From: Pseudoxanthomonas suwonensis
Lineage (GTDB): Bacteria; Pseudomonadota; Gammaproteobacteria; Xanthomonadales; Xanthomonadaceae
Direction of reading: 5' to 3'
DNA length: 64,000 nt
Assembly (NCBI RefSeq): GCF_000972865.1
Contig: NZ_CP011144.1
Span: 2,666,001 to 2,730,000 of the forward strand
In this document: piece after piece, positions 46,775 to 60,035 of the stretch
Position numbering within the stretch: position 1 is the stretch's first letter
Layout of the letters: each line of letters begins with the position of its first letter
Translations under genes and position numbers: made by a program
Notes under the pieces: model-generated
Seen by the model: the letters and a program-made list of their open reading frames with translations, nothing else
Databases searched by the model: none
What the model was told of the DNA's origin: nothing

Positions 46775-47197
46775 TTACATGTCGTGCTTGTTGAGGTCGT
46801 AGCCCAGCGCCTGGTACTGCTTCCAGCGCTCGCGCAGCGGTCCGCGCGCGGCCGGATCGGCCGGCACCACCTCGAGCACGCGCTCGCAGGGGGCGGTCCA
46901 GGCCGCATCGCGCAGGTTGATCGCCAGCGGCCGCGGCGGCGCCTCGGTGCCGGGCGGAACGATCAGCACCGGGGCCAGCTCGTCCTCCTCGTCGCCGGCG
47001 ATCTGGTGCGGGATGTAGGCGTCCGGATCGAACGACCACAGCAGGTCGTCCAGTTCCTCGGCCTGGGCCTGGTCACGCGCCAGCACCACGGTGAACTGGT
47101 TGCCGTCGCAGGCGCGCCGCGCCAGCTCGCAGACCAGCAGCAGCGGCTGGTCCGCGAAGCGCGGCTTGGCGATGAGATAGAAGTCGGCGCGTGGCAT
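46775..47197 (-). CDS. holC: DNA polymerase III chi subunit
   Basis: 140 residues, the usual chi size. Links the clamp loader to single-strand-binding protein. Start [33 protein letters not shown], then [31 protein letters not shown] and [49 protein letters not shown], the conserved family parts. An in-frame ATG at 47227 lies in the hairpin and is rejected. pepA-holC-valS is a common order in proteobacteria; here a 27-bp hairpin separates pepA from holC. Confidence 0.92.
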   Translation of the reverse strand: MPRADFYLIAKPRFADQPLLLVCELARRACDGNQFTVVLARDQAQAEELDDLLWSFDPDAYIPHQIAGDEEDELAPVLIVPPGTEAPPRPLAINLRDAAWTAPCERVLEVVPADPAARGPLRERWKQYQALGYDLNKHDM

Positions 47198-47206
47198 AAG
47201 CGGCGT

Positions 47207-47265
47207 CAAAAATGGGGTCAGGTTCATTTTTTTCGATTAAAAAAATGAACCTGACCCCATTTTTG
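47207..47265. repeat. Perfect 27-bp hairpin between pepA and holC
   Basis: Arms 47207-47233 and 47239-47265 with a 5-base loop. Each arm holds ATGGGGTCAGGTTCAT flanked by A- and T-runs, so it would act as a strong intrinsic terminator read from either strand. It ends 5 bases before the pepA stop and starts 10 bases after the holC start, inside an otherwise usual operon. A scrambled relative is at 54027-54113. Confidence 0.85.
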
Positions 47266-47269
47266 CTCC

Positions 47270-48739
<1,470 letters not shown>

Positions 48740-48764
48740 TGATCAGATTCCGGGGGCAGGTAAC

Positions 48765-48770
48765 TACAAT
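48765..48770 (+). promoter_or_regulatory. Candidate -10 box of lptFG
   Basis: TACAAT in the gap between divergent pepA and lptF, about 100 bases before the lptF start codon. A TTGATC at 48739-48744 is a little too far (20 bases) for a normal -35. Confidence 0.35.
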
Positions 48771-48869
48771 GCGGGTCGAATCGCGGATCGCCGGCCGGCC
48801 ATGGCTCTTCCAGAACCCGGCCGGGGCGCCCGCAAGCGAACCCGGGATTTTATAGGACTGCCCCGCCCG

Positions 48870-49955
48870 ATGCCGAAGCTCGACCGATACCTGCTGGGCG
48901 ATTTCGTCCAGAGCTTCCTGGCCACGCTCATCGTGCTGCTGACGGTGAGCCTGGGCGGGGTGCTGGTCGACGTGCTGGGCGAGATCGCCGATGGCGGCCT
49001 GCCGGCCAAGCTGCTGTTGTCCCAACTGGGCCTGCAACTGCTGGTCTACCTGCCGCTGGTGCTGCCGCTGGCGCTGATGCTGGGGCTGATGCTGTCGGTG
49101 GTCCGGCTGTACCGGGACTCGGAGATGGCGGTGATCAACGCGGTCGGGGTCGGCCCGCGCCGGCTGCTGCGGCCGCTGCTGATGGCGGCGCTGCCGGTGG
49201 TGGTGGCGGTGGGCGTGTGCTCGCTGTGGCTGGGACCATGGGCCCAGCGCACCGGCGCGCGCCTGATCGAGCAGGCCAACCGCAGCCTGATCGTCGCCGG
49301 GCTGGAGGCGGGCCGCTTCACCCTGCTGCCCGGGGGGGGCGGGATCGTCTACATCGATGGCATGAACGAGGACGGCACCGGGCTGAAGGGCGTGTTCCTG
49401 CAGCGCGAGCGCGAGGGCCGGATCGACGTGATGACCGCGCGCGACGGCGCGCTGCAGCTCGACGGCGAGCGCGAGCGCTTCCTGCACCTGCGCGACGGCC
49501 ACCGGCTCGAGGGCCCGCTCGGCGGCGCCCTGGATTTCCGCCTGATGCGCTACGCCACCAACGAGGTGGCCCTGCCGGACCGTGCCGAAACCCGCGACAG
49601 CGACGACCCGGCGCTGGCCCCGACCCGCGAGCTGCTCGGCGACCGGCGCCCGCAGGCCATGGCCGAGCTGCACGCGCGCCTGGCCCCGCCGCTGCTGGCG
49701 CTGGGCTTCGCCCTGCTGACCCTGCCGCTGGCGCGCAGTTCGCCGCGGCAGCAGCGCTACGGACGGCTGATGCTGGGCTTCCTGGCCTACCTGGTCAGCG
49801 TGAACCTGATGTTCATCGGCACCCGCATGCTCGCCGAGGGCGAGCTGCCGGGCCTGCTGGGCCTGTGGTGGCTGACCCTGCCGCTGCTGGCGCTGGCGAC
49901 ATGGCTGTACCTGCGCGACGGGCGCCTGCCGCGGCCGCGGAGGGCGGCGGCATGA
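48870..49955 (+). CDS. lptF: LPS export permease LptF
   Basis: Inner-membrane half-permease of the LptB2FG complex, which extracts LPS and passes it to LptC. 361 residues with three N-terminal and three C-terminal hydrophobic segments around a periplasmic beta-jellyroll (about 120-260). Start LDRYLLGDFVQSFLATLIVLLTVSLGG, coupling helix region LYRDSEMAVINAVGVGPRRLL. It lies beside and overlaps lptG by four bases. Confidence 0.94.
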   Translation: MPKLDRYLLGDFVQSFLATLIVLLTVSLGGVLVDVLGEIADGGLPAKLLLSQLGLQLLVYLPLVLPLALMLGLMLSVVRLYRDSEMAVINAVGVGPRRLLRPLLMAALPVVVAVGVCSLWLGPWAQRTGARLIEQANRSLIVAGLEAGRFTLLPGGGGIVYIDGMNEDGTGLKGVFLQREREGRIDVMTARDGALQLDGERERFLHLRDGHRLEGPLGGALDFRLMRYATNEVALPDRAETRDSDDPALAPTRELLGDRRPQAMAELHARLAPPLLALGFALLTLPLARSSPRQQRYGRLMLGFLAYLVSVNLMFIGTRMLAEGELPGLLGLWWLTLPLLALATWLYLRDGRLPRPRRAAA

Positions 49956-51058
49956 ACCTGCGCCCGCGCCTGCACGACCTCTATATCGGCCGGGTGGTCC
50001 TGGCCACGGTGCTGCTGACCTGGGCGGTGCTGCTCGGCTTCGACGTGGTGATGGCGCTGTCCGGCCAGCTCGGCGACCTGGGCAAGGGCAGCTTCGACTT
50101 CCCGACCGCGCTGGCGGTGGTGGCCTACACCGTGCCGCGCCGGGCCTACACCATCTTTCCCTATGCGGCGGTGATCGGCTCGCTGATGGGCCTGGGCCAG
50201 TTGGCCGCGACCTCCGAACTGACCGCGCTGCGCGCGCTGGGCCTGTCGCGGCGCCGGCTGAGCCTGTCGGCCGCCGCGTCGCTGGCCCTGCTCACCGCGC
50301 TGATGGTGGTCAACGGCGAGACCCTGGCGCCCTGGGGCCAGCGCCAGTCCGACCAGCTCAAGCTCGCGGCCAAGACCAACAACGTGGCCATGGCGCGCTA
50401 CCAGGGACTGTGGGCGCGCGAGGGCGACATCTTCCTCAACGCCATCGACGGCCAGGAACGCACGGTGGATGGCCGGCGCACGCTGGAGCTGCGCGACGTG
50501 CGCCTGTACCGGCTCGATCCCGAAGGCGGCCTGCATTCGCTGACCCGTGCCGCAGTGGCCGAATACGACGCCGGCGGCTGGCGGCTGCGCGACGTGCGCC
50601 GGGTCAGCTTCGGCTTCAGCCCCGGCCTGGCGACCGAGCAACTGCTGGCGGAGGAGCGCTGGGAGTCGGAGCTGGACCCGAACGCGCTGGCCGCCGGCGT
50701 CACCCGTGCCCGCAACCTGTCGGCGTCCGACCTGCGCGCCAGCATCGACTACCGCGCCCGCAACAACCTCGACGCGCGCGAGTACGAGGACATCTACTGG
50801 AGCCGCTGGTTCTACCCGATCAATGTACTGGCGCTGTGCCTGGCGGCGGTACCGTTCGCCTTCGGCAGCCTGCGCAGCGGCGGCATGGGCAAGCGCCTGT
50901 TCCTGGGCATCGTGTTCTCGCTGGGCTTCATGCTGCTGCAGATGCAGTTTGGCCGCCTGGCCGGCGCGTTCCGCTTCGACTACCGCATCGCCTACGCACT
51001 GCCGCCGATCCTGATGCTGGCCACCTCGTGGTGGCTGTTCCGGCGCAAATCGGGCTAG
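49952..51058 (+). CDS. lptG: LPS export permease LptG
   Basis: Second half-permease of LptB2FG, 368 residues. DLYIGRVVLATVLLTWAVLLGFDVVMAL, coupling-helix region AATSELTALRALGLSRRRLS, periplasmic domain about 110-270, and three C-terminal membrane segments (WFYPINVLALCLAAVPFAFG, RLFLGIVFSLGFMLLQMQF, YALPPILMLATSWWLF). The stop TAG lies inside the left arm of a 21-bp inverted repeat. Confidence 0.94.
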   Translation: MNLRPRLHDLYIGRVVLATVLLTWAVLLGFDVVMALSGQLGDLGKGSFDFPTALAVVAYTVPRRAYTIFPYAAVIGSLMGLGQLAATSELTALRALGLSRRRLSLSAAASLALLTALMVVNGETLAPWGQRQSDQLKLAAKTNNVAMARYQGLWAREGDIFLNAIDGQERTVDGRRTLELRDVRLYRLDPEGGLHSLTRAAVAEYDAGGWRLRDVRRVSFGFSPGLATEQLLAEERWESELDPNALAAGVTRARNLSASDLRASIDYRARNNLDAREYEDIYWSRWFYPINVLALCLAAVPFAFGSLRSGGMGKRLFLGIVFSLGFMLLQMQFGRLAGAFRFDYRIAYALPPILMLATSWWLFRRKSG

Positions 51059-51093
51059 GCCCGGCCGGCGTTGCCGGCCGGGCCTAGCCCGAT
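51049..51093. repeat. Perfect 21-bp inverted repeat over the lptG stop codon
   Basis: Arms 51049-51069 and 51073-51093 with only 3 bases between. Both arms contain CTAG; the left one gives the lptG stop. GC-rich with no T-run, so termination is uncertain. Confidence 0.85.
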
Positions 51094-51095
51094 CG

Positions 51096-51415
51096 TGTAG
51101 GAGCCGGGTTCAGCCGGCGACAGGGGCGTCGGAATCATGAGGTAGTCGCCTGTGCCAGCGTGGCATGTCGCCGGCTGAAGCCAGCTCCCACAACCGCCAA
51201 GGCGCCCGGTTTTTCTGTAGGAGCCGGGTTCAGCCGGTGACCCGGGCGTCGGAACCATGAGGGAGTCGCCTGTGCCCGCGTGGCATGTCGCCGGCTGAAG
51301 CCAGCTCCTACAACCGCCACGTCGCCCGGTTTTTCTGTAGGAGCCGGGTTCAGCCGGCGACAGGGGCGTCGGAACCATGAGGGCATCGCCTGTGCCCGCG
51401 TGGCATGCCGTCGGC
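51096..51415. repeat. Tandem array of GTAG-headed palindromic elements
   Basis: This 401-base gap holds, after the lptG hairpin, three elements starting at 51096, 51216 and 51336 with a 120-base period. Spacers share CAACCGCCA and CGCCCGGTTTTTC. All left halves are GGGTTCAGCCGG; right halves of the first two are GTCGCCGGCTGAAGCCAG. The third has lost its right half after GCATGCC, near 51415. Confidence 0.87.
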
Positions 51416-51459
51416 AAGGACGATCCTCCCTGCACCGAGACCCTCGTCCAGGCAGGCAG

Positions 51460-51954
51460 CTACCGCTTCGGCACCCGCACCAGCCGCGTGCCGCTGGCAC
51501 GGTCATGCCAGGCCAGGCGGTCGCGGTCGAACCAGGCCCACCAGAAACCCAGGCCGCCGGCCAGCAGCGACAGCGTGCCCACCGCGTACCGCAGCCACAC
51601 CGCCTTCCGGCCCGGCACGCCGCCGGCGGCCGCAACCAGTTTCAGCCGCCACGGGCGCATGCCCAGGGTCTGCCCGCCGCGGCGCCAGCTCAGCGTCGCA
51701 TAGAGACCGGTCACGCCGATGCAGGCCAGGAACAGCAGCCAGCTCGGCAGGCTGTTGGGGGCGATGTTGTGCCGGGCGTCGCCGGCGAGGAGCGCATCCA
51801 GCGCCACGAACGGCACCGCGGTCAGCATCCATAGCGCCGCCACCGGCCACAGGTCGTAGAACAGCGACAGCAGCCGCCGGCCCACCCAGGCGCGGGGGCG
51901 TTCAGCGGGGGGCGGCGGCAGGGCGGGGGCGGAGTCGGAGGTCGGTTCGTCCAT
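51460..51954 (-). CDS. RDD-family membrane protein
   Basis: 164 residues. The RDD domain (about 20-160) has the PRAWVGRRLLSLFYDLWPV start (RR..D), two or three membrane segments and SWRRGGQTLGMRPWRLKLV, then FDRDRLAWHDRASGTRLV near the end, all typical. Function unknown; some members transport small ions or osmolytes. ATG 51954 faces the xerD ATG across 42 bases, nearly filled by a 15-bp inverted repeat. The stop lies at the edge of a repeat array. Confidence 0.88.
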   Translation of the reverse strand: MDEPTSDSAPALPPPPAERPRAWVGRRLLSLFYDLWPVAALWMLTAVPFVALDALLAGDARHNIAPNSLPSWLLFLACIGVTGLYATLSWRRGGQTLGMRPWRLKLVAAAGGVPGRKAVWLRYAVGTLSLLAGGLGFWWAWFDRDRLAWHDRASGTRLVRVPKR

Positions 51955-51955
51955 C

Positions 51956-51996
51956 GCCGCACAGGATAGCGGGAGCCGGCGGCTATCCTGTGCGGC
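51956..51996. promoter_or_regulatory. Symmetric divergent promoter/operator between RDD gene and xerD
   Basis: A perfect 15-bp inverted repeat (51956-51970 with 51982-51996) fills the 42-base gap between the two start codons. Each arm contains TATCCT, a fair -10, facing its own gene: that for xerD (51985-51990) would put +1 at the ATG, that for the RDD gene 2 bases before it. No SD is visible for either. Confidence 0.5.
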
Positions 51997-52977
51997 ATGG
52001 AGTCCGCGCCCCGCACCGCCGCCGATCGCCGCCGGCTCGCGCACCGCCTGCCGGCGCTGCGCGAGGCCGACGCACGCGCGATCGGCCGCTTCATCGATGC
52101 GGCCTGGGCCGAGCACGGCCTGGCCCGGCAGACCCAGGACGCCTACCGGCGCGACCTCGAGCAACTGGCGCGCTGGCGCGACGGCGCCGGCGGCGGCCTG
52201 GAGGGCGCCGACCGCGAGACCCTGTTCCGCTACATGGCCTGGCGCCACGCGCAGGGCTACCAGCCGCGCAGCAACGCCCGCTTGCGCGCCAGCCTGCGCG
52301 CGTTCTACGCCCACCTGGTACGCGCGGGCGTGCGCAAGGACGACCCGGCCGCGCTGCTGGACCCGCCGCGGCTGCCGCGGCCGCTACCCAAGGCGCTGAC
52401 CGAGTCGCAGGTCGACGCGCTGCTGGCCGTGCCGGACGTGGACACGGCCGAGGGCCTGCGTGACCGGGCGATGCTGGAGCTGATGTACGCCGCCGGCCTG
52501 CGCGTGAGCGAACTGGTCGACCTGCCTGCCAACGCGGTCAACCTGCGCCAGGGCGTGGTCCGGGTGCTGGGCAAAGGCAGCAAGGAGCGGCTGGTGCCGC
52601 TGGGCGAGGAATCCCAGCATTGGCTCGAGCGCTACCTGGCCCAGGCCCGCCCCCAACTGGCCGGCGGCAAGCCCGTCCCGGCCGACGCCCAGGGCAATGT
52701 GCCGCTGTTCCTGACTCCGCAAAGGCGGGCGCCGACCCGCCAGGCCTACTGGCAGGCGTTGAAGCGGCATGCGGCCGCGGCCGGGATCGACCCGCGCAAG
52801 GTGACTCCGCACGGCGTGCGCCACAGCTTCGCCACCCACCTGCTCAACCGCGGCGCCGACCTGCGCGCGCTGCAGCTGCTGCTGGGCCACGCCAGCCTGT
52901 CCACCACCCAGATCTACACCCTGGTCGCACGCGAGCACCTGCAGCGCCTGCACGCCCGCCACCACCCGCGGGGATGA
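51997..52977 (+). CDS. xerD: Site-specific tyrosine recombinase XerD
   Basis: Resolves chromosome dimers at dif with XerC and FtsK. 326 residues, about 25 longer than usual because of a charged N-terminal lead. SAM-like N-terminal domain about 25-120 ([29 protein letters not shown]); catalytic residues R169 (AGLRVSEL), K196 ([12 protein letters not shown]), H272 and R275 ([12 protein letters not shown]), H298 (LLGHASL) and Y307 (TTQIYTLV). The XerD-type spacing and [15 protein letters not shown] end favour XerD over XerC. Possible leaderless mRNA. Confidence 0.93.
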   Translation: MESAPRTAADRRRLAHRLPALREADARAIGRFIDAAWAEHGLARQTQDAYRRDLEQLARWRDGAGGGLEGADRETLFRYMAWRHAQGYQPRSNARLRASLRAFYAHLVRAGVRKDDPAALLDPPRLPRPLPKALTESQVDALLAVPDVDTAEGLRDRAMLELMYAAGLRVSELVDLPANAVNLRQGVVRVLGKGSKERLVPLGEESQHWLERYLAQARPQLAGGKPVPADAQGNVPLFLTPQRRAPTRQAYWQALKRHAAAAGIDPRKVTPHGVRHSFATHLLNRGADLRALQLLLGHASLSTTQIYTLVAREHLQRLHARHHPRG

Positions 52978-53105
52978 CGGTGCGTGGTGGCCTGGAGGCG
53001 GCGGTTGCGGATGAACGTCGGCGACCCGTCCCACCTTGCGGCACACGGCCGCGCCGCCGGCGTATGCCAGAATCCAGCTTGATACTTCCTGGATCCCCCA
53101 ACGCC

Positions 53106-53921
53106 ATGCTCCGAATCCTCGCCACCGCGCTGTTGGGCGCGATCAGCCTCAGCGCCTGCGCCCAGACCAACGCGCCCCCCGCCACCCAGGCGCCTGCCGC
53201 GAAGCCCACCGCAGCCAAGCCGGCGCCGGCGGCCGCACAGGGCACGCCCGAGGCGAACGTGCGCCAGGCGCTGCGCGGGATCGCCCCGGACCTGGCGGCG
53301 GAGTACGTCGGCGCCGCGCCGTTCCCCGGGTTCCGCGAGGTGCTGCTGGGCGGGCAGGTGCTGTACGTGTCCGACGACGGCCGCTACCTGATGCAGGCGC
53401 AGCCGTTCGACCTGCAGGCGCGCAAGCCGGCCAGCAGCGCGGGCCTGATGGCCTACCGCCGGGATCTGATCGCGACCATCCCGGAGCAGGACCGGATCAT
53501 CTTCGCCCCGCCCAACACCAAGCACACCATCACCGTGTTCACCGACGTCGAGTGCGGTTACTGCCGGCGCATGCACCAGCAGATCGCCGACTACAACCGG
53601 CTCGGGATCGCGGTGGAATACGTGGCGTTCCCGCGCATGGGCCCGGCCAGCCAGGATTTCCGCGACATGGAGTCGGTGTGGTGCGCCAGCGACCGCCGGC
53701 GCGCGCTGTCCGACGCCAAGGCCGGCCAGCCGGTGCCTGCCAAACGCTGCACCAGCCCGGTGGCGATGCAGTTCGACATCGGCCAGCGCGTGGGCGTGAA
53801 CGGTACCCCGGCGATATTTTCCGCCGACGGCGATCAGCTGGGTGGCTACCTGCCGCCGCAGCAGCTGCTGCAGGCGCTGGAAGGCGGCAACGGCGCGGGA
53901 GTCACCGGCGGGTCGCGCTGA
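53106..53921 (+). CDS. dsbC: DsbC-like thiol:disulfide isomerase
   Basis: 271 residues. Lipoprotein-like or secreted start (LLGAISLSACAQTN; the SAC could be a lipobox), Ala/Pro-rich linker, DsbC N-terminal dimerisation domain (about 48-120, ALRGIAPDLAAEYVGAAPFPGFREVLLGGQVLYVSDDGRYLMQA), then a thioredoxin domain with CGYC (C150, C153), KRCTSPVAMQFDIGQRVGVNGTPAIFSADG and the cis-Pro in NGTPAI. Shuffles disulfides in the periplasm. If lipidated it would be envelope-tethered, unlike E. coli DsbC. Confidence 0.88.
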   Translation: MLRILATALLGAISLSACAQTNAPPATQAPAAKPTAAKPAPAAAQGTPEANVRQALRGIAPDLAAEYVGAAPFPGFREVLLGGQVLYVSDDGRYLMQAQPFDLQARKPASSAGLMAYRRDLIATIPEQDRIIFAPPNTKHTITVFTDVECGYCRRMHQQIADYNRLGIAVEYVAFPRMGPASQDFRDMESVWCASDRRRALSDAKAGQPVPAKRCTSPVAMQFDIGQRVGVNGTPAIFSADGDQLGGYLPPQQLLQALEGGNGAGVTGGSR

Positions 53922-53963
53922 ACGGCGCTCCCATCCACGGTCGGCCTGCGACGCATCTGCCCC

Positions 53964-54026
53964 GTGTTGCAGGAACCCGGCTTGCTGGCGACCGGGCGTC
54001 GGGATCGCAAGGGCGTCGCCTGCACC
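53964..54026. repeat. Degenerate half of a GTAG-type palindromic element
   Basis: A decayed copy (TTGCAGGAACCCGGCTTGCTGGCGACC) lies after the DsbC-like gene, directly before the GGGGTCAGG element. In it the head has become GCAG and the right half is missing. Confidence 0.6.
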
Positions 54027-54113
54027 AATGGGGTCAGGTTCAATTTCCCAACCTCGATGCCCAGCCCCAACGGGGTCAGGTCACTTCCCCGAGAAAAGGA
54101 ACCTGACCCCATT
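54027..54113. repeat. GGGGTCAGG repeat cluster
   Basis: Three copies of GGGGTCAGG, two direct (54030, 54072 regions) and one inverted (ends 54113), the outer ones forming AATGGGGTCAGGTT / AACCTGACCCCATT inverted ends. Related to the 27-bp hairpin at 47207-47265. With 53922-54026 and 54114-54293 it fills the 372-base gap before purL; I see no gene there. Confidence 0.75.
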
Positions 54114-54256
54114 TGGGCGACGTGGGAATCGGGCGCTGGGGCGTAGCGTGGGTTGACGGCCTCGCGGCGGGTAAGCCTTGTCTCCTGCAACTGCCGTGGG
54201 AGGCCTTCCCCCGAGGGGTCGGCGCGGCGTCCCGGGCTCCCGCTGGTCCGCTCCGG

Positions 54257-54262
54257 TACAAT
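54257..54262 (+). promoter_or_regulatory. Candidate -10 box of purL
   Basis: TACAAT 32 bases before the purL start codon; no clear -35. A PurR-type operator is not visible. Confidence 0.35.
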
Positions 54263-54293
54263 GGCCGGCCTTTCCCCTGCGACTTCCCCGGAC

Positions 54294-58190
<3,897 letters not shown>

Positions 58191-58226
58191 CGGCCGACCC
58201 TCCATCCCGGGCCATCCCGGCGATCA

Positions 58227-58266
58227 CGAAAGGCGCGCTCCTGCCGGGGCGCGCCTTTCGTCTTTA
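58227..58266 (+). terminator. purL terminator
   Basis: Perfect 12-bp stem (58227-58238 with 58249-58260) and 10-base loop followed by TCTTTA, 37 bases after the purL stop. Confidence 0.85.
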
Positions 58267-58287
58267 CGGCCTGCGTGATCGCCTGGA

Positions 58288-58367
58288 AACCGCAACCGCA
58301 ACCGCAACCGCAACCGCAACCGCAACCGCAACCGCAACCGCAACCGCAACCGCAACCGCAACCGCAA
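58288..58367. repeat. AACCGC hexanucleotide microsatellite
   Basis: Thirteen exact copies of AACCGC plus two bases, directly after the purL terminator. Translation in any frame gives only two-residue repeats (Thr-Ala or Ala-Val), and no gene starts here, so it is a non-coding simple repeat. It opens a 999-base gene-free stretch (58191-59189) that also holds a palindromic element, a large hairpin and degenerate direct repeats. Confidence 0.9.
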
Positions 58368-58569
58368 GGTCAAAAGCGCCGGGTGTGGTCGGCTTCGGGC
58401 TGAGCCGCGGCAGGCCGGGAGTATTGCGGTCGTCTCGACGGCACATCCGTGTGCCGACTCGCCGACGCGGCCATCCCTGGCCGCTGCCGCAATACTCCCG
58501 GCCCGCCACGTCTTCGGGAGCTTTGGCGTCGTGGCTCCGTTCGCAGTGAGGCGATCAGGGCCCGGCTTT

Positions 58570-58663
58570 TGTAGGAGCGGGCATGACCGCGACTCGACGC
58601 CGTCGGCCCAGGCGACGCCCTCGTGATTCCGACGCCCGTGTCGCGGTCATGCCCGCTCCTACA
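58570..58663. repeat. GTAG-headed palindromic element, GGGCATGACCGCGAC type
   Basis: Single 94-base element whose two halves match each other (GTAGGAGCGGGCATGACCGC and its complement at the right). This half-site type is not seen elsewhere in the window. Confidence 0.8.
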
Positions 58664-58793
58664 GAAGGCAGCCCCGCTGCAGGTTTGCCCTCTTCCTTTC
58701 GCCGCAGGCGAAGGGGAGGGCCGGGGAGGGGTGCTTTAGCCGTTGCTGTTGCTCCTCCGATCGAAGCCAGACCCCCAAAGCTCCCGAGGCCGC

Positions 58794-58895
58794 CGTGCCC
58801 AGGGGGTCTGGCGCAAGCAGCACAGGGATGTGCTGCGTTCGCGACGCGGAGGCAGGACGCCGGAGCGGAGCGATGCGCCAGACCCCCTGGGCACG
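58794..58895. repeat. Large two-level hairpin, possible mobile element remnant
   Basis: Perfect 22-bp inverted repeat (58794-58815 with 58874-58895) enclosing a second hairpin (GCAGCAC with GTGCTGC) and about 30 further bases. No ORF. The size fits a miniature inverted-repeat element. Confidence 0.65.
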
Positions 58896-58905
58896 ACGGC
58901 CCCGT

Positions 58906-59112
58906 CCGAAGCCGACGCTTCCAGCTTTCGCTTTCACGGCACCGCCCCTCCGAAGCCGACGCTTCTGGCTTTTGCTCTGACGGCACGCTCCCTCCCGAAG
59001 CCGACGCTCTTGCTTCCAGCAACATGCCTCCCTTGAGAAACCGATGCTCATCGCGCCCAGCAACCACGCCCCCTGAGAAACCGCCGTTTCTGCTTCGAGC
59101 AACCGCAACCCA
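58906..59112. repeat. Degenerate direct repeats of 40-45 bases
   Basis: Three units begin CCGAAGCCGACGCT at 58906, 58950 and 58995; two further related units carry GAGAAACCG at about 59035 and 59075, with shared CAGCAACC. The spacing is 40-45 bases, with drift toward the right. No promoter-like or coding signal is evident; small open frames through it are low-complexity. Confidence 0.65.
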
Positions 59113-59189
59113 TCCCAATCCAGCGCCACAACAACATCCGCCTCCCTGCTAAAGTCCGCGCCATTCCCTCCAGGAGTCCGCGCCGAACC

Positions 59190-60035
59190 GTGAGCGACCT
59201 GCCCATCGTGCTGCTGCCGCTCGGTGCCGACGAGGATGCGCTCGACGCCTGCCTGGCCGCACTGGAAGCGGCCACGCCCGCCGGCACTCCGGTGTGGCTG
59301 GCCGACGACGCGCAGGCCGGGCCGCGCGGGATCGCCATCGTCGAGCGCTGGCTGCAGCGCACGCGGCTGCGGGCCGAATACACCCGGCGCGCGCATCCGA
59401 TCGGCGAGTCGGCGCACCTGCAGGAGATGCTGCGCGCCTGTGGCGATGCCGACGTGGTGGTGCTGGCCGCCGACGCGCAGCCGCTGCCGGGCTGGCTCAC
59501 GCAGCTGGCCGCATGCCTGGCGCGCGATGCGGCGATCGCCACCGCCACGCCCTGGTGCAACGCCGGCGAGACCGCCGGTTGGCCGCGCCTGGGCGAGATA
59601 TCGCCGCCGCCGGCCGAACCGGCGCTGACCGCGCAGGCCTGCGCGGCGATGGCGCCGCGGCATCCCGAACTGCCGGCCGCGGTAGGCCATGCGGTAGCAC
59701 TGCGCGGCAGCGCCCGCCAGCGTGCGGGCGGGCTGGATACCGCCAGCTTCGCCTCCTGGTACGCCGCGCTGACCGACCTGTCGTTGCGCCTGGCCGGGCT
59801 GGGCTGGCGCAACGCGCTGTGCGAGACCGCGTTCGTCGCCCGCGGCGGCGAAGGCGGACCGGCCGAAGGCGACCTCGATGCGCTGGCCGCGCGCTGGCCG
59901 GCCTGGCATCCGCGCCTGGCCGGCTTCCTGATGCAGGATCCGCTGCGCGAAACGCGCGAGCGCCTGCAGGCGCTACACGCGCAGCTGCGCGACACCCCGC
60001 AGCACGACCTGTTCGCGCCGGAGACGGCGGCATGA
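59190..60035 (+). CDS. Glycosyltransferase-like protein, possibly inactive
   Basis: 281 residues, GTG start with AGGAG at 59172. The first 130 residues resemble a GT2 domain (PIVLLPLGADEDALDACLAALEAATPAGTPVWLADD, LQEMLRACGDADVVVLAADAQPLPGWLTQL), and SLRLAGLGWRNALCETAFVARGGEGG in the C-terminal part fits the end of a GT2 acceptor region. The usual DxD reads ADAQ, and catalytic parts are hard to place, so it may be inactive or structural. It overlaps the next gene by four bases and is divergent from nothing; upstream lies the repeat stretch. Confidence 0.65.
   Translation: MSDLPIVLLPLGADEDALDACLAALEAATPAGTPVWLADDAQAGPRGIAIVERWLQRTRLRAEYTRRAHPIGESAHLQEMLRACGDADVVVLAADAQPLPGWLTQLAACLARDAAIATATPWCNAGETAGWPRLGEISPPPAEPALTAQACAAMAPRHPELPAAVGHAVALRGSARQRAGGLDTASFASWYAALTDLSLRLAGLGWRNALCETAFVARGGEGGPAEGDLDALAARWPAWHPRLAGFLMQDPLRETRERLQALHAQLRDTPQHDLFAPETAA

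Noticed and set aside
46618..46908. Upstream extension of valS
   Set aside because: It passes through palindromic repeats and into holC on the same strand; the normal start is at 46617.
54153..54293. Upstream start for purL
   Set aside because: The lead is unlike any PurL N-terminus and covers the probable promoter.
58264..58509. Open frames through the AACCGC array
   Set aside because: They encode only Ala-Val or Thr-Ala repeats with no start context; the array is non-coding.
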